In this document: piece by piece, positions 1 to 5,781 of the stretch
How positions within the stretch are numbered: the first letter of the stretch is position 1
Layout: each line of letters starts with the position of its first letter
From: Bacteroidales bacterium
GTDB lineage: Bacteria; Bacteroidota; Bacteroidia; Bacteroidales; JAADJA01
DNA length: 7,053 nucleotides
Reading direction: 5' to 3'
NCBI GenBank assembly: GCA_029933495.1
Contig: JAOZOC010000170.1
Coordinates: 1 to 7,053 of the forward strand
The notes under the pieces: model-generated
Told to the model about the DNA's origin: nothing
Seen by the model: only the letters and a program-made list of their open reading frames with translations
The model's database searches: none
Translations under genes and position numbers: made by a program

Positions 1-964
1 GTGTTTTATCATACATTGTAATCACATCGCCACTTACATAGGCATTTCCATTTAAGCGGTTATCCGTTGCAGGAATTAGGGCAATAACATGAACAGGAAG
101 TTTTGCAGCAGCAATGGCATAAAGAGCAGCAGATACGGCCGCCCCACCGCCCATATCGCTCTTCATATCGTACATAAATTCTCCTGTCTTAATATTCAGT
201 CCACCAGTGTCATAAACAACACCTTTTCCAACAAAAATATAGGGCTTCTTATTAACTGCATTTTTTGGCTTCCACTCCATTATTGTAAAAGTAGGCGGAT
301 CAACACTTCCTTTGTTCACAGCCAACAAACCACCCATTTTCAATGACTCTATCTTCTTTTTATTTAAAACTTCAACCTTGGCACCAGACTTCTTTCCCAG
401 CTTTTCAATCTCTTTCGAAAAGGTAACAGCATTGAGATATGATACAGGCTCATTCACAAAATTCCTTGCAGTATATGTAGCATCTATAACGATATTCGAT
501 TGGTCAATCAGCTTCTCATCAAGATTTTTCGAATAGAGGTCGATTGTATTCAGCGAATTCATTTTCTCAGCAGGGTCTTTCTTATATCTCAGAAACTGAT
601 AATTCCCCAAAGCCATTCCTTCGGCGTAAGCAAGCAACTCTTCATGCTTCCCTTCTACATCAACCAAAACTACATAATTTAGCTTGTTGCCATTGATCTT
701 GCTCAGCAATTTATTCCCTGCACTCCGGTACTCCTCCAGTCTTTTTGTTCTGACTCTTTCCTTCTTTAGAATATTTACAAAAATCCAGTTTGTAAAATGA
801 TTGAATGAAAAAGTATCTCTTTTGTTATCTCTGTATTGTGATCTGATAAATTTCATCTCCTCTTTTGAAAGATATCTTTCATCAAGATTTCTAAGGTCAG
901 TTATCAAAAATACAAGGTTTTCCTTTTTGGAAAGTCTTTCGGTCTTACTTATTATAGTTAGCAT
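1..964 (-). CDS. pepA: Leucyl aminopeptidase, peptidase family M17 (partial; C-terminal end beyond window edge)
   Basis: Cytosolic two-metal aminopeptidase that removes N-terminal residues from peptides. Translating the minus strand from the ATG at 964-962 gives 321 codons that run off the left edge without a stop. The catalytic domain is recognised by a GKG-VVYDTGG segment followed by NIKTG and MKSDMGGGAA. K247, D252, K259 and D270 have exactly the spacing of K270, D275, K282 and D293 of E. coli PepA, namely metal ligands K270, D275 and D293 plus catalytic K282. The ARNFVNEP segment near residues 166-173 matches the conserved start of the M17 catalytic domain. Residues 1 to about 150 would be the divergent N-terminal domain. 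By the same offset the remaining ligands (NTDAEGR motif) would fall near residues 329-331, just outside the window. Upstream codons in frame offer no better start before a stop at 1009-1007. The gene probably has its own promoter (998-1005). The family call is secure; the exact peptide preference is not. Confidence 0.93.
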   Translation of the reverse strand, partial: MLTIISKTERLSKKENLVFLITDLRNLDERYLSKEEMKFIRSQYRDNKRDTFSFNHFTNWIFVNILKKERVRTKRLEEYRSAGNKLLSKINGNKLNYVVLVDVEGKHEELLAYAEGMALGNYQFLRYKKDPAEKMNSLNTIDLYSKNLDEKLIDQSNIVIDATYTARNFVNEPVSYLNAVTFSKEIEKLGKKSGAKVEVLNKKKIESLKMGGLLAVNKGSVDPPTFTIMEWKPKNAVNKKPYIFVGKGVVYDTGGLNIKTGEFMYDMKSDMGGGAAVSAALYAIAAAKLPVHVIALIPATDNRLNGNAYVSGDVITMYDKT

Positions 965-997
965 AATTGGATTGTTTTTAAATAAATTATCTGCCTG

Positions 998-1005
998 CAA
1001 AGATA
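998..1005 (-). promoter_or_regulatory. Candidate -7 promoter element for the aminopeptidase gene
   Basis: Read on the minus strand the bases are TATCTTTG, a full match to the Bacteroidota sigma-ABfr -7 consensus TAnnTTTG. The start codon lies 33 bases downstream, which would give a leader of roughly 25-30 nt. No good TTTG/TTG is present at the usual -33 distance (TATT at best), so the call rests on the -7 element alone. Confidence 0.4.
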
Positions 1006-1162
1006 GTCAGAATAATGAAAGAGTAATAGATTAATAATTTGATGTGGAAGGCTAGCCCGCATGGTTCATACACAGGAACTAAACGTTAAAGAAAATAAGT
1101 AATGTATAGGGTACTTTTAACCCACAACTCTTGATACCTAGAAAATAGCACTTTACATTTTA

Positions 1163-1178
1163 CACCAATTAATCCTCC
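1163..1178 (+). repeat. 16-bp near-identical repeat, copy 1 (end of the secreted-protein gene)
   Basis: CACCAATTAATCCTCC here and CACCTATTAATCCTCC at 2326-2341 differ at one base. Copy 1 spans the stop codon of the secreted-protein gene; copy 2 lies in that gene's upstream region, so the two copies bracket the gene in direct orientation about 1.16 kb apart. The origin is unclear and chance remains possible. Confidence 0.35.
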
Positions 1179-2071
1179 GTCAGCAATTCCATCACATCTT
1201 CAACATCACCGGGAGTGCTGGATATCTTCATAAACTGTCCCATTGTAAGTTCAGGCCAGAGCAGGGCAAAGCGATATTTTCCGTGAAGCATAGTAACTTC
1301 TTTTCCCTGTAAAATTATTTCGTAAGGCAAAGCTGCTATATTGTCTTCTCCAATAATCGGAAGAAAATGACCTTCACCCTCTTCCGGATCAAGCAAGGCG
1401 ATACCAAAAACGGCAACATCCTTATTAGGGAATACCAGTTCGTAAACTTTCAATGTTCTTCCCTTTTTTGCTTCCAGATTCTTACGAATGACACTCAGTC
1501 CCTCATCAAAAGAGTCAAATTCATTTAGCTCAACAGGATCGGTAAAATATGGCATCATCATCATATAGTGATAATCTTTCAAATCATCAGCTTCAACAGC
1601 TCCTCCAAAAGGGGTGAAGTCAGTTCCAACTGTATTCATCGCTTCCTTAGCATCATTGGTAAAGTCTGTCAGCTCACCTAAAAGCTTGTCTGTTTCATCC
1701 ATCAGATATGCATAGAACAGGTATGGCGGATTCAGCATCGAAACAACAATTTTCCCGTCTTTTTCCACTAATCCGATCTTTAAAATGCTTGCAAGTGCTC
1801 CCCTGTCTTTAACCTTTAACGTAGTTTTTTGAAGGTCATCACGCGTGTATGCAATTACGTAAAGTCCGGCTTTGGTTTCAGGATGATACTCTCCAATGAT
1901 TTCAAAACCTTTTGCTGTTAAAGCATCTTTTACCTGTGTTATGGCATCACTCATACTTACCTGCAAATCACAGACTTTTAAATACGGGGACAATTCTTTT
2001 TGTGCAAATGATGAATTTACAAACGACAGCATAAATATTGCTGCAACGACTAATTTAATTAATTGTTTCAT
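1169..2071 (-). CDS. Secreted protein of unknown function with two DUF302-like halves
   Basis: A 300-residue protein starting MKQLIKLVV, with a Sec signal peptide (residues 1-23, likely cleavage SFA/QKE), so it acts outside the cytoplasm, probably in the periplasm. I do not recognise a named family. The mature part seems to hold two copies of one fold. Copy 1 (about 37-128) has an amphipathic helix DAITQVKDALTAKGF, a YVIAYTRDDL strand and GKIVVSMLNPPYLFYAYL. Copy 2 (about 187-280) has EGLSVIRKNLEAKKGR, VAVFGIALLD and GKEVTMLHGKYRFALL. The order of helix, strands and a terminal N-P loop in copy 1 resembles DUF302, at low confidence. Between the copies sits a Met/Tyr/His cluster, YHYMMMMPY, near 167-175; a lone C34 is near the mature N-terminus. 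It is transcribed away from the octaheme cytochrome gene across a shared control region, and has a good promoter at 2110-2139. A role beside the cytochrome is possible but unproven. Confidence 0.85.
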   Translation of the reverse strand: MKQLIKLVVAAIFMLSFVNSSFAQKELSPYLKVCDLQVSMSDAITQVKDALTAKGFEIIGEYHPETKAGLYVIAYTRDDLQKTTLKVKDRGALASILKIGLVEKDGKIVVSMLNPPYLFYAYLMDETDKLLGELTDFTNDAKEAMNTVGTDFTPFGGAVEADDLKDYHYMMMMPYFTDPVELNEFDSFDEGLSVIRKNLEAKKGRTLKVYELVFPNKDVAVFGIALLDPEEGEGHFLPIIGEDNIAALPYEIILQGKEVTMLHGKYRFALLWPELTMGQFMKISSTPGDVEDVMELLTED

Positions 2072-2094
2072 AATGTTTTTGTATTAATATTCCC

Positions 2095-2112
2095 TTGTTA
2101 ATGTGTTAACAA
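2095..2112. promoter_or_regulatory. Perfect 7-4-7 dyad overlapping the promoter of the secreted-protein gene (candidate operator)
   Basis: TTGTTAA-TGTG-TTAACAA is a perfect inverted repeat with 7-bp arms. The 4-bp spacing is that of Crp/FNR-type boxes (FNR: TTGAT-N4-ATCAA), but the half-site is not the FNR one. It covers the end of the -7 element and the expected transcription start, a position typical of repression. In such AT-rich DNA a chance dyad cannot be excluded. Confidence 0.35.
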
Positions 2113-2139
2113 AAGTATAAACAGAAATTTAATATCAAA
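2110..2139 (-). promoter_or_regulatory. Bacteroidota-type promoter for the secreted DUF302-like protein gene
   Basis: On the minus strand a TTTG (2139-2136) is followed after 18 bases by TACTTTTG (2117-2110), a full match to the -33/-7 pattern TTTG-N(about 19)-TAnnTTTG. Transcription would start near 2103-2105, giving a leader of about 30 nt before the ATG at 2071. This is the best promoter match in the window. Confidence 0.6.
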
Positions 2140-2325
2140 GAAATTTTTGTAATTTATAGCGATTACAAATAAATATGCAAACTTCTATATAAGTAGATAA
2201 TTAAAAAAATATTGACTGATTCTATTGGAATTCAAGAAAGGGAACATTATCAGTAGTCCAAAGATTGTTTTCAAGACTTATTTAAAACAATAATAAATTG
2301 CAAACAGCGATATTATCAATATCTG

Positions 2326-2341
2326 CACCTATTAATCCTCC
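2326..2341 (+). repeat. 16-bp near-identical repeat, copy 2 (divergent control region)
   Basis: This copy matches 1163-1178 at 15 of 16 bases, in the same orientation. Read on the minus strand it contains GGAGGATTAA, but no credible reading frame follows it, so it is not treated as a ribosome binding site. Confidence 0.35.
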
Positions 2342-2465
2342 TATCGTTTTATAGTCTTAATTCATAGGCTATTACAAAATAGTTATTAAGTTTCATATAT
2401 ACATATCACTTATTAAAAAGTGAGTATAAATTTCATTCAGAGTATTAACTAAATGTAACAAAAAC

Positions 2466-2473
2466 TAATTTTG
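2466..2473 (+). promoter_or_regulatory. Candidate -7 element for the octaheme cytochrome / cytochrome b-PAS operon
   Basis: TAATTTTG matches TAnnTTTG in full. The predicted start near 2478-2481 leaves a leader of about 55-58 nt before the ATG at 2536. The -33 position (about 2443-2446) reads TATT, a poor match, so the promoter may be intrinsically weak and need an activator. Confidence 0.45.
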
Positions 2474-2485
2474 CCCGCTATTAAT

Positions 2486-2500
2486 ATGTTAACGTAACAT
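2486..2500. promoter_or_regulatory. Perfect 6-3-6 dyad in the leader of the octaheme cytochrome gene (candidate operator)
   Basis: ATGTTA-ACG-TAACAT is a perfect inverted repeat just downstream of the predicted transcription start. Its TGTTA/TAACA half-site is the same as in the dyad at 2095-2112, but the half-sites are 3 bp apart here and 6 bp apart there (counting only TGTTA/TAACA), so a single dimeric regulator need not bind both. Confidence 0.35.
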
Positions 2501-2517
2501 CATATATATCATATATA
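2500..2517 (+). repeat. Tandem 9-bp direct repeat in the cytochrome leader
   Basis: TCATATATA occurs twice with no gap or mismatch, ending 18 bases before the ATG at 2536. It directly abuts the 2486-2500 dyad (they share T2500). It lies in the untranslated leader, where it could affect translation or vary in copy number; no function can be assigned. Confidence 0.6.
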
Positions 2518-2535
2518 GGTTTAATACATTCTATT

Positions 2536-4140
2536 ATGAAAGAGTTTATAAAGTTCATTTTTGTTGTTTTGGTTCCCATATCATTGATCTTCATTATCAC
2601 TGTTGAGTATAACGGCGATCTTGACAGGGACTATTATCCCACATCGAAAATAGAAATCCGGAAGAAGGTAATTCCTGTTGATCACTCTAAATTTGAGGTT
2701 CTTCAAAAGGAATTTGAAAAGCCGCAGGAAATTACGGAAGCCTGCCTGAGTTGCCACAACGGCAGGGGCGAAGAGTTTATGAAAACCGAACACTGGCAAT
2801 GGCATAAAATGGATTCGGTTGCTGGTAAAGGATATGAAGACCTCGGAAAGAGGAATATCCTCAACAACTTTTGTATCGGGGTGAATGCAAATGAGAAACT
2901 TTGCTCATTATGCCATGCAGGATACGGCTACGGCGATAAAAATTTCGATTTTCACAATCCTAACAATATTGACTGCCTTGTCTGCCATGACAAAACCGGC
3001 TCTTATAAAAAATCAAAACCTGGAACAGGCCCTAATACAGGCTCTGGAAACCCCTCTCCAAAGGTTGACCTGCAAAAGGTAGTTCAAAATATAGGACTCC
3101 CACAACGGAACAACTGTGGTACCTGCCACTATAAAGGCGGTGGCGGAAACAACGTAAAACATGGCGATCTGGAGTTGGCACTGAACAAATGTACAAAAGA
3201 TGTGGATGTTCATATGGCGTACGATAAAAAGAATATGAAGTGTACAGATTGCCACGAAACACACAATCACAATATCACAGGACAGTTATACACGGTTTCG
3301 TCTTCAAATAAAAATAAAGTCACCTGCGAAAAATGCCATACTGCCACACCGCACAAAAGTAAATTGCTAAACACCCATTACGAGCAGGTAGCTTGTCAGA
3401 CATGCCACATTCCTGTTTATGCAAAAGTCAGTCCCACAAAAACGTACTGGGACTGGTCAACTGCCGGAAAGCTAAAAGACGGAAAACCATACACCGAATG
3501 GTCGGACGACAAACTACACGAATACGACACAAAACACGGTACAGCCGTTTTTGGAAAAAATCTTGAGCCGGAGTATGTATGGTTCAACGGAATGGCTGAC
3601 CACCACAAGATTGATGATAAAATAGAAAATACCGGCGAGCCTCTGGTTCTCAATAAATTGCTGGGCTCCTATCAAGATTATGTTATGCCGTCAGATTCAA
3701 TGCACAGATCAAAAATATGGCCGGTGAAAATAATGAAAGGCAAACAGATATACGACCCTGTCAATAAGCTCCTGATACAACCAAAGCTGGTGGGGCCTAA
3801 AGGCTCGGGAGCCTACTGGGCTGATTTTGACTGGAATGCTTCTGCAAAAAAGGGTATGGATTACATCGACCTGCCCTACAGCGGAAAATATGATTTCATT
3901 GAAACGGAAGGCTACTGGCCTCTGAATCACATGGTTTCCACGTCCGATAAGGCACTTAGCTGTACCGAATGTCACAGTAAAGACGGAAGGCTGAAAAAGC
4001 CAAATGACTTCTACCTCCCCGGAAGGAACTACAGCTCGCTGATCGATACAGGCGGTGTTATCTTTATGATACTTGTCCTTTTGGGCGTAATAGTACACGG
4101 ATTGATGAGAATAGTAAGCAGCAAAAAAACACAACATTAA
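2536..4140 (+). CDS. Membrane-anchored octaheme c-type cytochrome, tetrathionate reductase (OTR) family
   Basis: A 534-residue multiheme cytochrome with exactly eight CXXCH motifs, at C70, C123, C147, C194, C236, C264, C287 and C476. Seven are packed in residues 70-291; the eighth follows a gap of about 185 residues. The spacing and the segments EITEACLSCHNGRGEEFMKTEHWQWHK (two parts around 66-91) and CLVCHDKTGSYKK fit the OTR family known from Shewanella, whose catalytic heme is lysine-ligated; K153, K158 and K159 are candidates here but I cannot assign the ligand. An uncleaved-looking signal anchor (about 4-22) and a C-terminal membrane helix (about 504-526, containing H521) would tether it on the periplasmic side; the crystallised Shewanella enzyme is soluble. 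Extra cysteines C113 and C219 are outside heme motifs. Family members reduce tetrathionate, and nitrite or hydroxylamine in vitro, so the physiological substrate is open. The cytochrome b-PAS gene 11 bp downstream is its likely electron donor. The first ATG is kept because the hydrophobic anchor starts directly after it. Confidence 0.92.
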   Translation: MKEFIKFIFVVLVPISLIFIITVEYNGDLDRDYYPTSKIEIRKKVIPVDHSKFEVLQKEFEKPQEITEACLSCHNGRGEEFMKTEHWQWHKMDSVAGKGYEDLGKRNILNNFCIGVNANEKLCSLCHAGYGYGDKNFDFHNPNNIDCLVCHDKTGSYKKSKPGTGPNTGSGNPSPKVDLQKVVQNIGLPQRNNCGTCHYKGGGGNNVKHGDLELALNKCTKDVDVHMAYDKKNMKCTDCHETHNHNITGQLYTVSSSNKNKVTCEKCHTATPHKSKLLNTHYEQVACQTCHIPVYAKVSPTKTYWDWSTAGKLKDGKPYTEWSDDKLHEYDTKHGTAVFGKNLEPEYVWFNGMADHHKIDDKIENTGEPLVLNKLLGSYQDYVMPSDSMHRSKIWPVKIMKGKQIYDPVNKLLIQPKLVGPKGSGAYWADFDWNASAKKGMDYIDLPYSGKYDFIETEGYWPLNHMVSTSDKALSCTECHSKDGRLKKPNDFYLPGRNYSSLIDTGGVIFMILVLLGVIVHGLMRIVSSKKTQH

Positions 4141-4151
4141 AATAATTCGGG

Positions 4152-5678
4152 ATGAAAAAAGTACGGATATATAAAAAGTACGAACGTTTCTGGCACTGGA
4201 CACAGGCAGTATTGATTTTTTCACTTGCAGTTACGGGTTTTGAAGTTCATGGCTCCTACGACCTGCTTGGTTATCAGGATGCTGTGCTAATACACAGAAA
4301 TCTTGCCTGGGCATTTATGATACTCATAATATTTACCCTTTTCTGGAATATGGTGACCGGGGAATGGAGGCAATATATACCCTCAACAAAAATGATAAAA
4401 GCACAGATTGAGTATTATATCACAGGCATTTTCAAAAATGCCCCTCACCCTACAAGAAAAACGGTTTATAATAAATTTAATCCTCTTCAAAGGTTAACAT
4501 ATCTCGGACTGAGGGTTTTGATAATTCCGGTTGTTGTACTTAGCGGTCTGGTTTACATGTACTACTCCCTTATTATTGAACAGCAAATAGGAACTCCGTT
4601 AACACCTGTCGCCTATGCTCATACAATAGGGGCATTCGTTCTTATCGGGTTCATTATTGTACACGTTTATCTTACTACCACAGGACACAAACCCCTTTCG
4701 GCAATAAAAGCTATGCTGACAGGTTGGGAAGAGATGACAAATGAAGATGCGGAAATTGCACTTGAAGAGAATCTCAAGGTTGCAATGATCGAAAGCAGGA
4801 AAAGTATCAGTGGCAAGGGAAGCGTTGAAAAAGAGCATATGTTTGAAAAAGCATTTGAAGAGGCTACCGAGGAACTTGGAATTGAAACCGAATCAACCCG
4901 CTTGCGCGAAAAACTTCTTGAGTCGAATGTTGGATATTTCAGAATAAACAAAGAGGGTTTATACGAGGAGGTTAATGATGCCTGGCTAAACCTTTACAAA
5001 TGTGCAATAAAAGAGGATGTCATCGGATCGCACTATTCACTGAATCGTACACCGGAGGATAAGAAGAAAATTGAAGCATTTGTTAACCGTGTTCTGAGTG
5101 GTGAAACCCTGAGCGGCGAGCGCGTTTCAAGGGTTTGTACGGATGGTACAATAGGCTATCACACTGTTTCGGCTAAACCATATTATAAGGATGGGGAGAT
5201 TGCCGGCCTCGAAGGATTTATCATTGATATTACCGAACAGGTCAAGGCTGAACAGGAACTGGAAAGAAAGCTCGAAATGGAGCATAAATATCACGACTTC
5301 TATAAAAAGATATCAGAGTCGGAAGGAGTGGGATATTTCAGAATTGACAAAGACGGTTTCTATCAGGATGTAAACGAAACCTGGCTAAAACTGTACAAAT
5401 ACAATGTAAAGGACAAAATCATCGGCAAACACTATTCGCTTAGCCGCACAAAAGAGGACTTTGTAGGGTTGAAAAAATCTGTTGAGAAAGTTTTGCAGGG
5501 CGAAACAATACCGTTTGGAGAAACCCGCCGTTATTGCAAGGACGGAACAGTAGGATACCACACAATTACAATGACCCCGGTTTATGAAGATGATAAGATT
5601 GTAGGCTTTGAAGGCTTTATCGTTGATATAACCGAAAAGAAAGAGGCAGAAAACGAACTCCGGAAAAAGCAGAAATAG
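4152..5678 (+). CDS. Diheme cytochrome b (b561 / Ni-Fe hydrogenase b-type) fused to two C-terminal PAS domains
   Basis: A 508-residue fusion. Residues 1-195 form a four-helix cytochrome b of the Ni-Fe hydrogenase b-subunit type (helices about 17-33, 44-68, 117-138, 155-177). Likely heme b ligands are H15 (in ERFWHW), H48, H157 and H171; the last two are 14 apart, as are H186 and H200 of Wolinella HydC. The lysine-rich N-terminus suggests a cytoplasmic start, so after four helices the rest is cytoplasmic. An acidic helical linker (193-254) leads to PAS1 (255-362) and PAS2 (388-495), both ending in the DITE motif, then a short charged helix and the stop at residue 508. No kinase, GGDEF, HTH or other output follows. 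The b domain would oxidise menaquinol and feed the octaheme cytochrome encoded 11 bp upstream; the PAS domains may sense redox state or a ligand, or gate electron flow. The start ATG has only a weak CGGG upstream and is chosen because it precedes the first helix at family-typical distance. Confidence 0.92.
   Translation: MKKVRIYKKYERFWHWTQAVLIFSLAVTGFEVHGSYDLLGYQDAVLIHRNLAWAFMILIIFTLFWNMVTGEWRQYIPSTKMIKAQIEYYITGIFKNAPHPTRKTVYNKFNPLQRLTYLGLRVLIIPVVVLSGLVYMYYSLIIEQQIGTPLTPVAYAHTIGAFVLIGFIIVHVYLTTTGHKPLSAIKAMLTGWEEMTNEDAEIALEENLKVAMIESRKSISGKGSVEKEHMFEKAFEEATEELGIETESTRLREKLLESNVGYFRINKEGLYEEVNDAWLNLYKCAIKEDVIGSHYSLNRTPEDKKKIEAFVNRVLSGETLSGERVSRVCTDGTIGYHTVSAKPYYKDGEIAGLEGFIIDITEQVKAEQELERKLEMEHKYHDFYKKISESEGVGYFRIDKDGFYQDVNETWLKLYKYNVKDKIIGKHYSLSRTKEDFVGLKKSVEKVLQGETIPFGETRRYCKDGTVGYHTITMTPVYEDDKIVGFEGFIVDITEKKEAENELRKKQK
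4914..5636 (+). repeat. Tandem PAS domain duplication inside the cytochrome b fusion
   Basis: Two PAS domains (protein residues 255-362 and 388-495) align without gaps at a period of 133 residues. By hand count 55 of 103 positions are identical between residues 260-362 and 393-495. Shared signatures are VGYFRI at the start, HYSL.RT (H294/H427), a C-x-DGT-x-GYHT block (C329/C462, H337/H470) and GFI-DITE at the end. The linker between copies is a heptad-like charged helix. Confidence 0.85.
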
Positions 5679-5701
5679 GGGTTTATTGAGGAAAACTAAA
5701 C

Positions 5702-5719
5702 AACAGGTTGTCTGTTTTT
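5702..5719 (+). terminator. Possible weak intrinsic terminator of the cytochrome operon
   Basis: AACAG-GTTGT-CTGTT forms a 5-bp stem with a 5-nt loop, and the T-run TTTTT (5715-5719) overlaps the end of the stem. It lies 23 bases after the stop of the fusion gene and before the convergent gene that ends at 5782. The stem is short and has two G-C pairs, so the call is tentative. Confidence 0.3.
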
Positions 5720-5781
5720 AAATATGGTTTAAATTAGTTTCGTGATATTGATTCTGAAATAACACAGGTGTATTCTATTGC

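Larger units (their letters stand above)
2072..2535. other. AT-rich divergent control region, no gene
   Basis: 464 bp between the divergent secreted-protein and octaheme cytochrome genes. No credible coding frame was found on either strand and there is no tRNA-like structure. It holds a promoter for the minus-strand gene (2110-2139), a dyad over that promoter's start (2095-2112), a weak AT-rich hairpin (ATTGTTTT 2264-2271 with AAAACAAT 2284-2291, 12-nt loop, no T-tract), a 16-bp near-repeat (2326-2341), a plus-strand -7 element (2466-2473), a second dyad (2486-2500) and a tandem 9-bp repeat (2500-2517). About 260 bp between 2140 and 2400 shows little else beyond low-complexity AT-rich sequence. 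Confidence 0.7.

Noticed and set aside
1050..1057. GGCTAGCC 8-bp palindrome
   Set aside because: An isolated restriction-site-sized palindrome with no supporting promoter or repeat context.
1111..1125. GGGT-ACTTTTA-ACCC as a terminator downstream of the secreted-protein gene
   Set aside because: The stem is only 4 bp and no T-tract follows on the minus strand.
1553..1564. (CAT)4 triplet repeat inside the secreted-protein gene
   Set aside because: It encodes the MMMM run in frame; too short to be a convincing slippage tract, and covered under the protein's Met-rich cluster.
2264..2291. AT-rich hairpin ATTGTTTT / AAAACAAT as a terminator or attenuator
   Set aside because: It has one G-C pair, a 12-nt loop and no T-run on either strand, and no gene ends nearby.
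2281..2343. Small minus-strand reading frame after GGAGGATTAATAG
   Set aside because: The frame starting at GTG gives only about 16 residues with no recognisable motif, and the alternative frame has no start; treated as chance.
5762..5778. AATAACACAGGTGTATT imperfect dyad as a terminator for the right-hand genes
   Set aside because: It has a 2-nt loop, a bulge and no T-tract on the minus strand.
5679..5781. Possible lost histidine kinase remnant after the second PAS domain
   Set aside because: The bases after the stop at 5678 give only short stop-rich frames with no HisKA, HATPase or other recognisable motif, and the convergent lipoprotein gene ends at 5782, so there is no room for an output domain.
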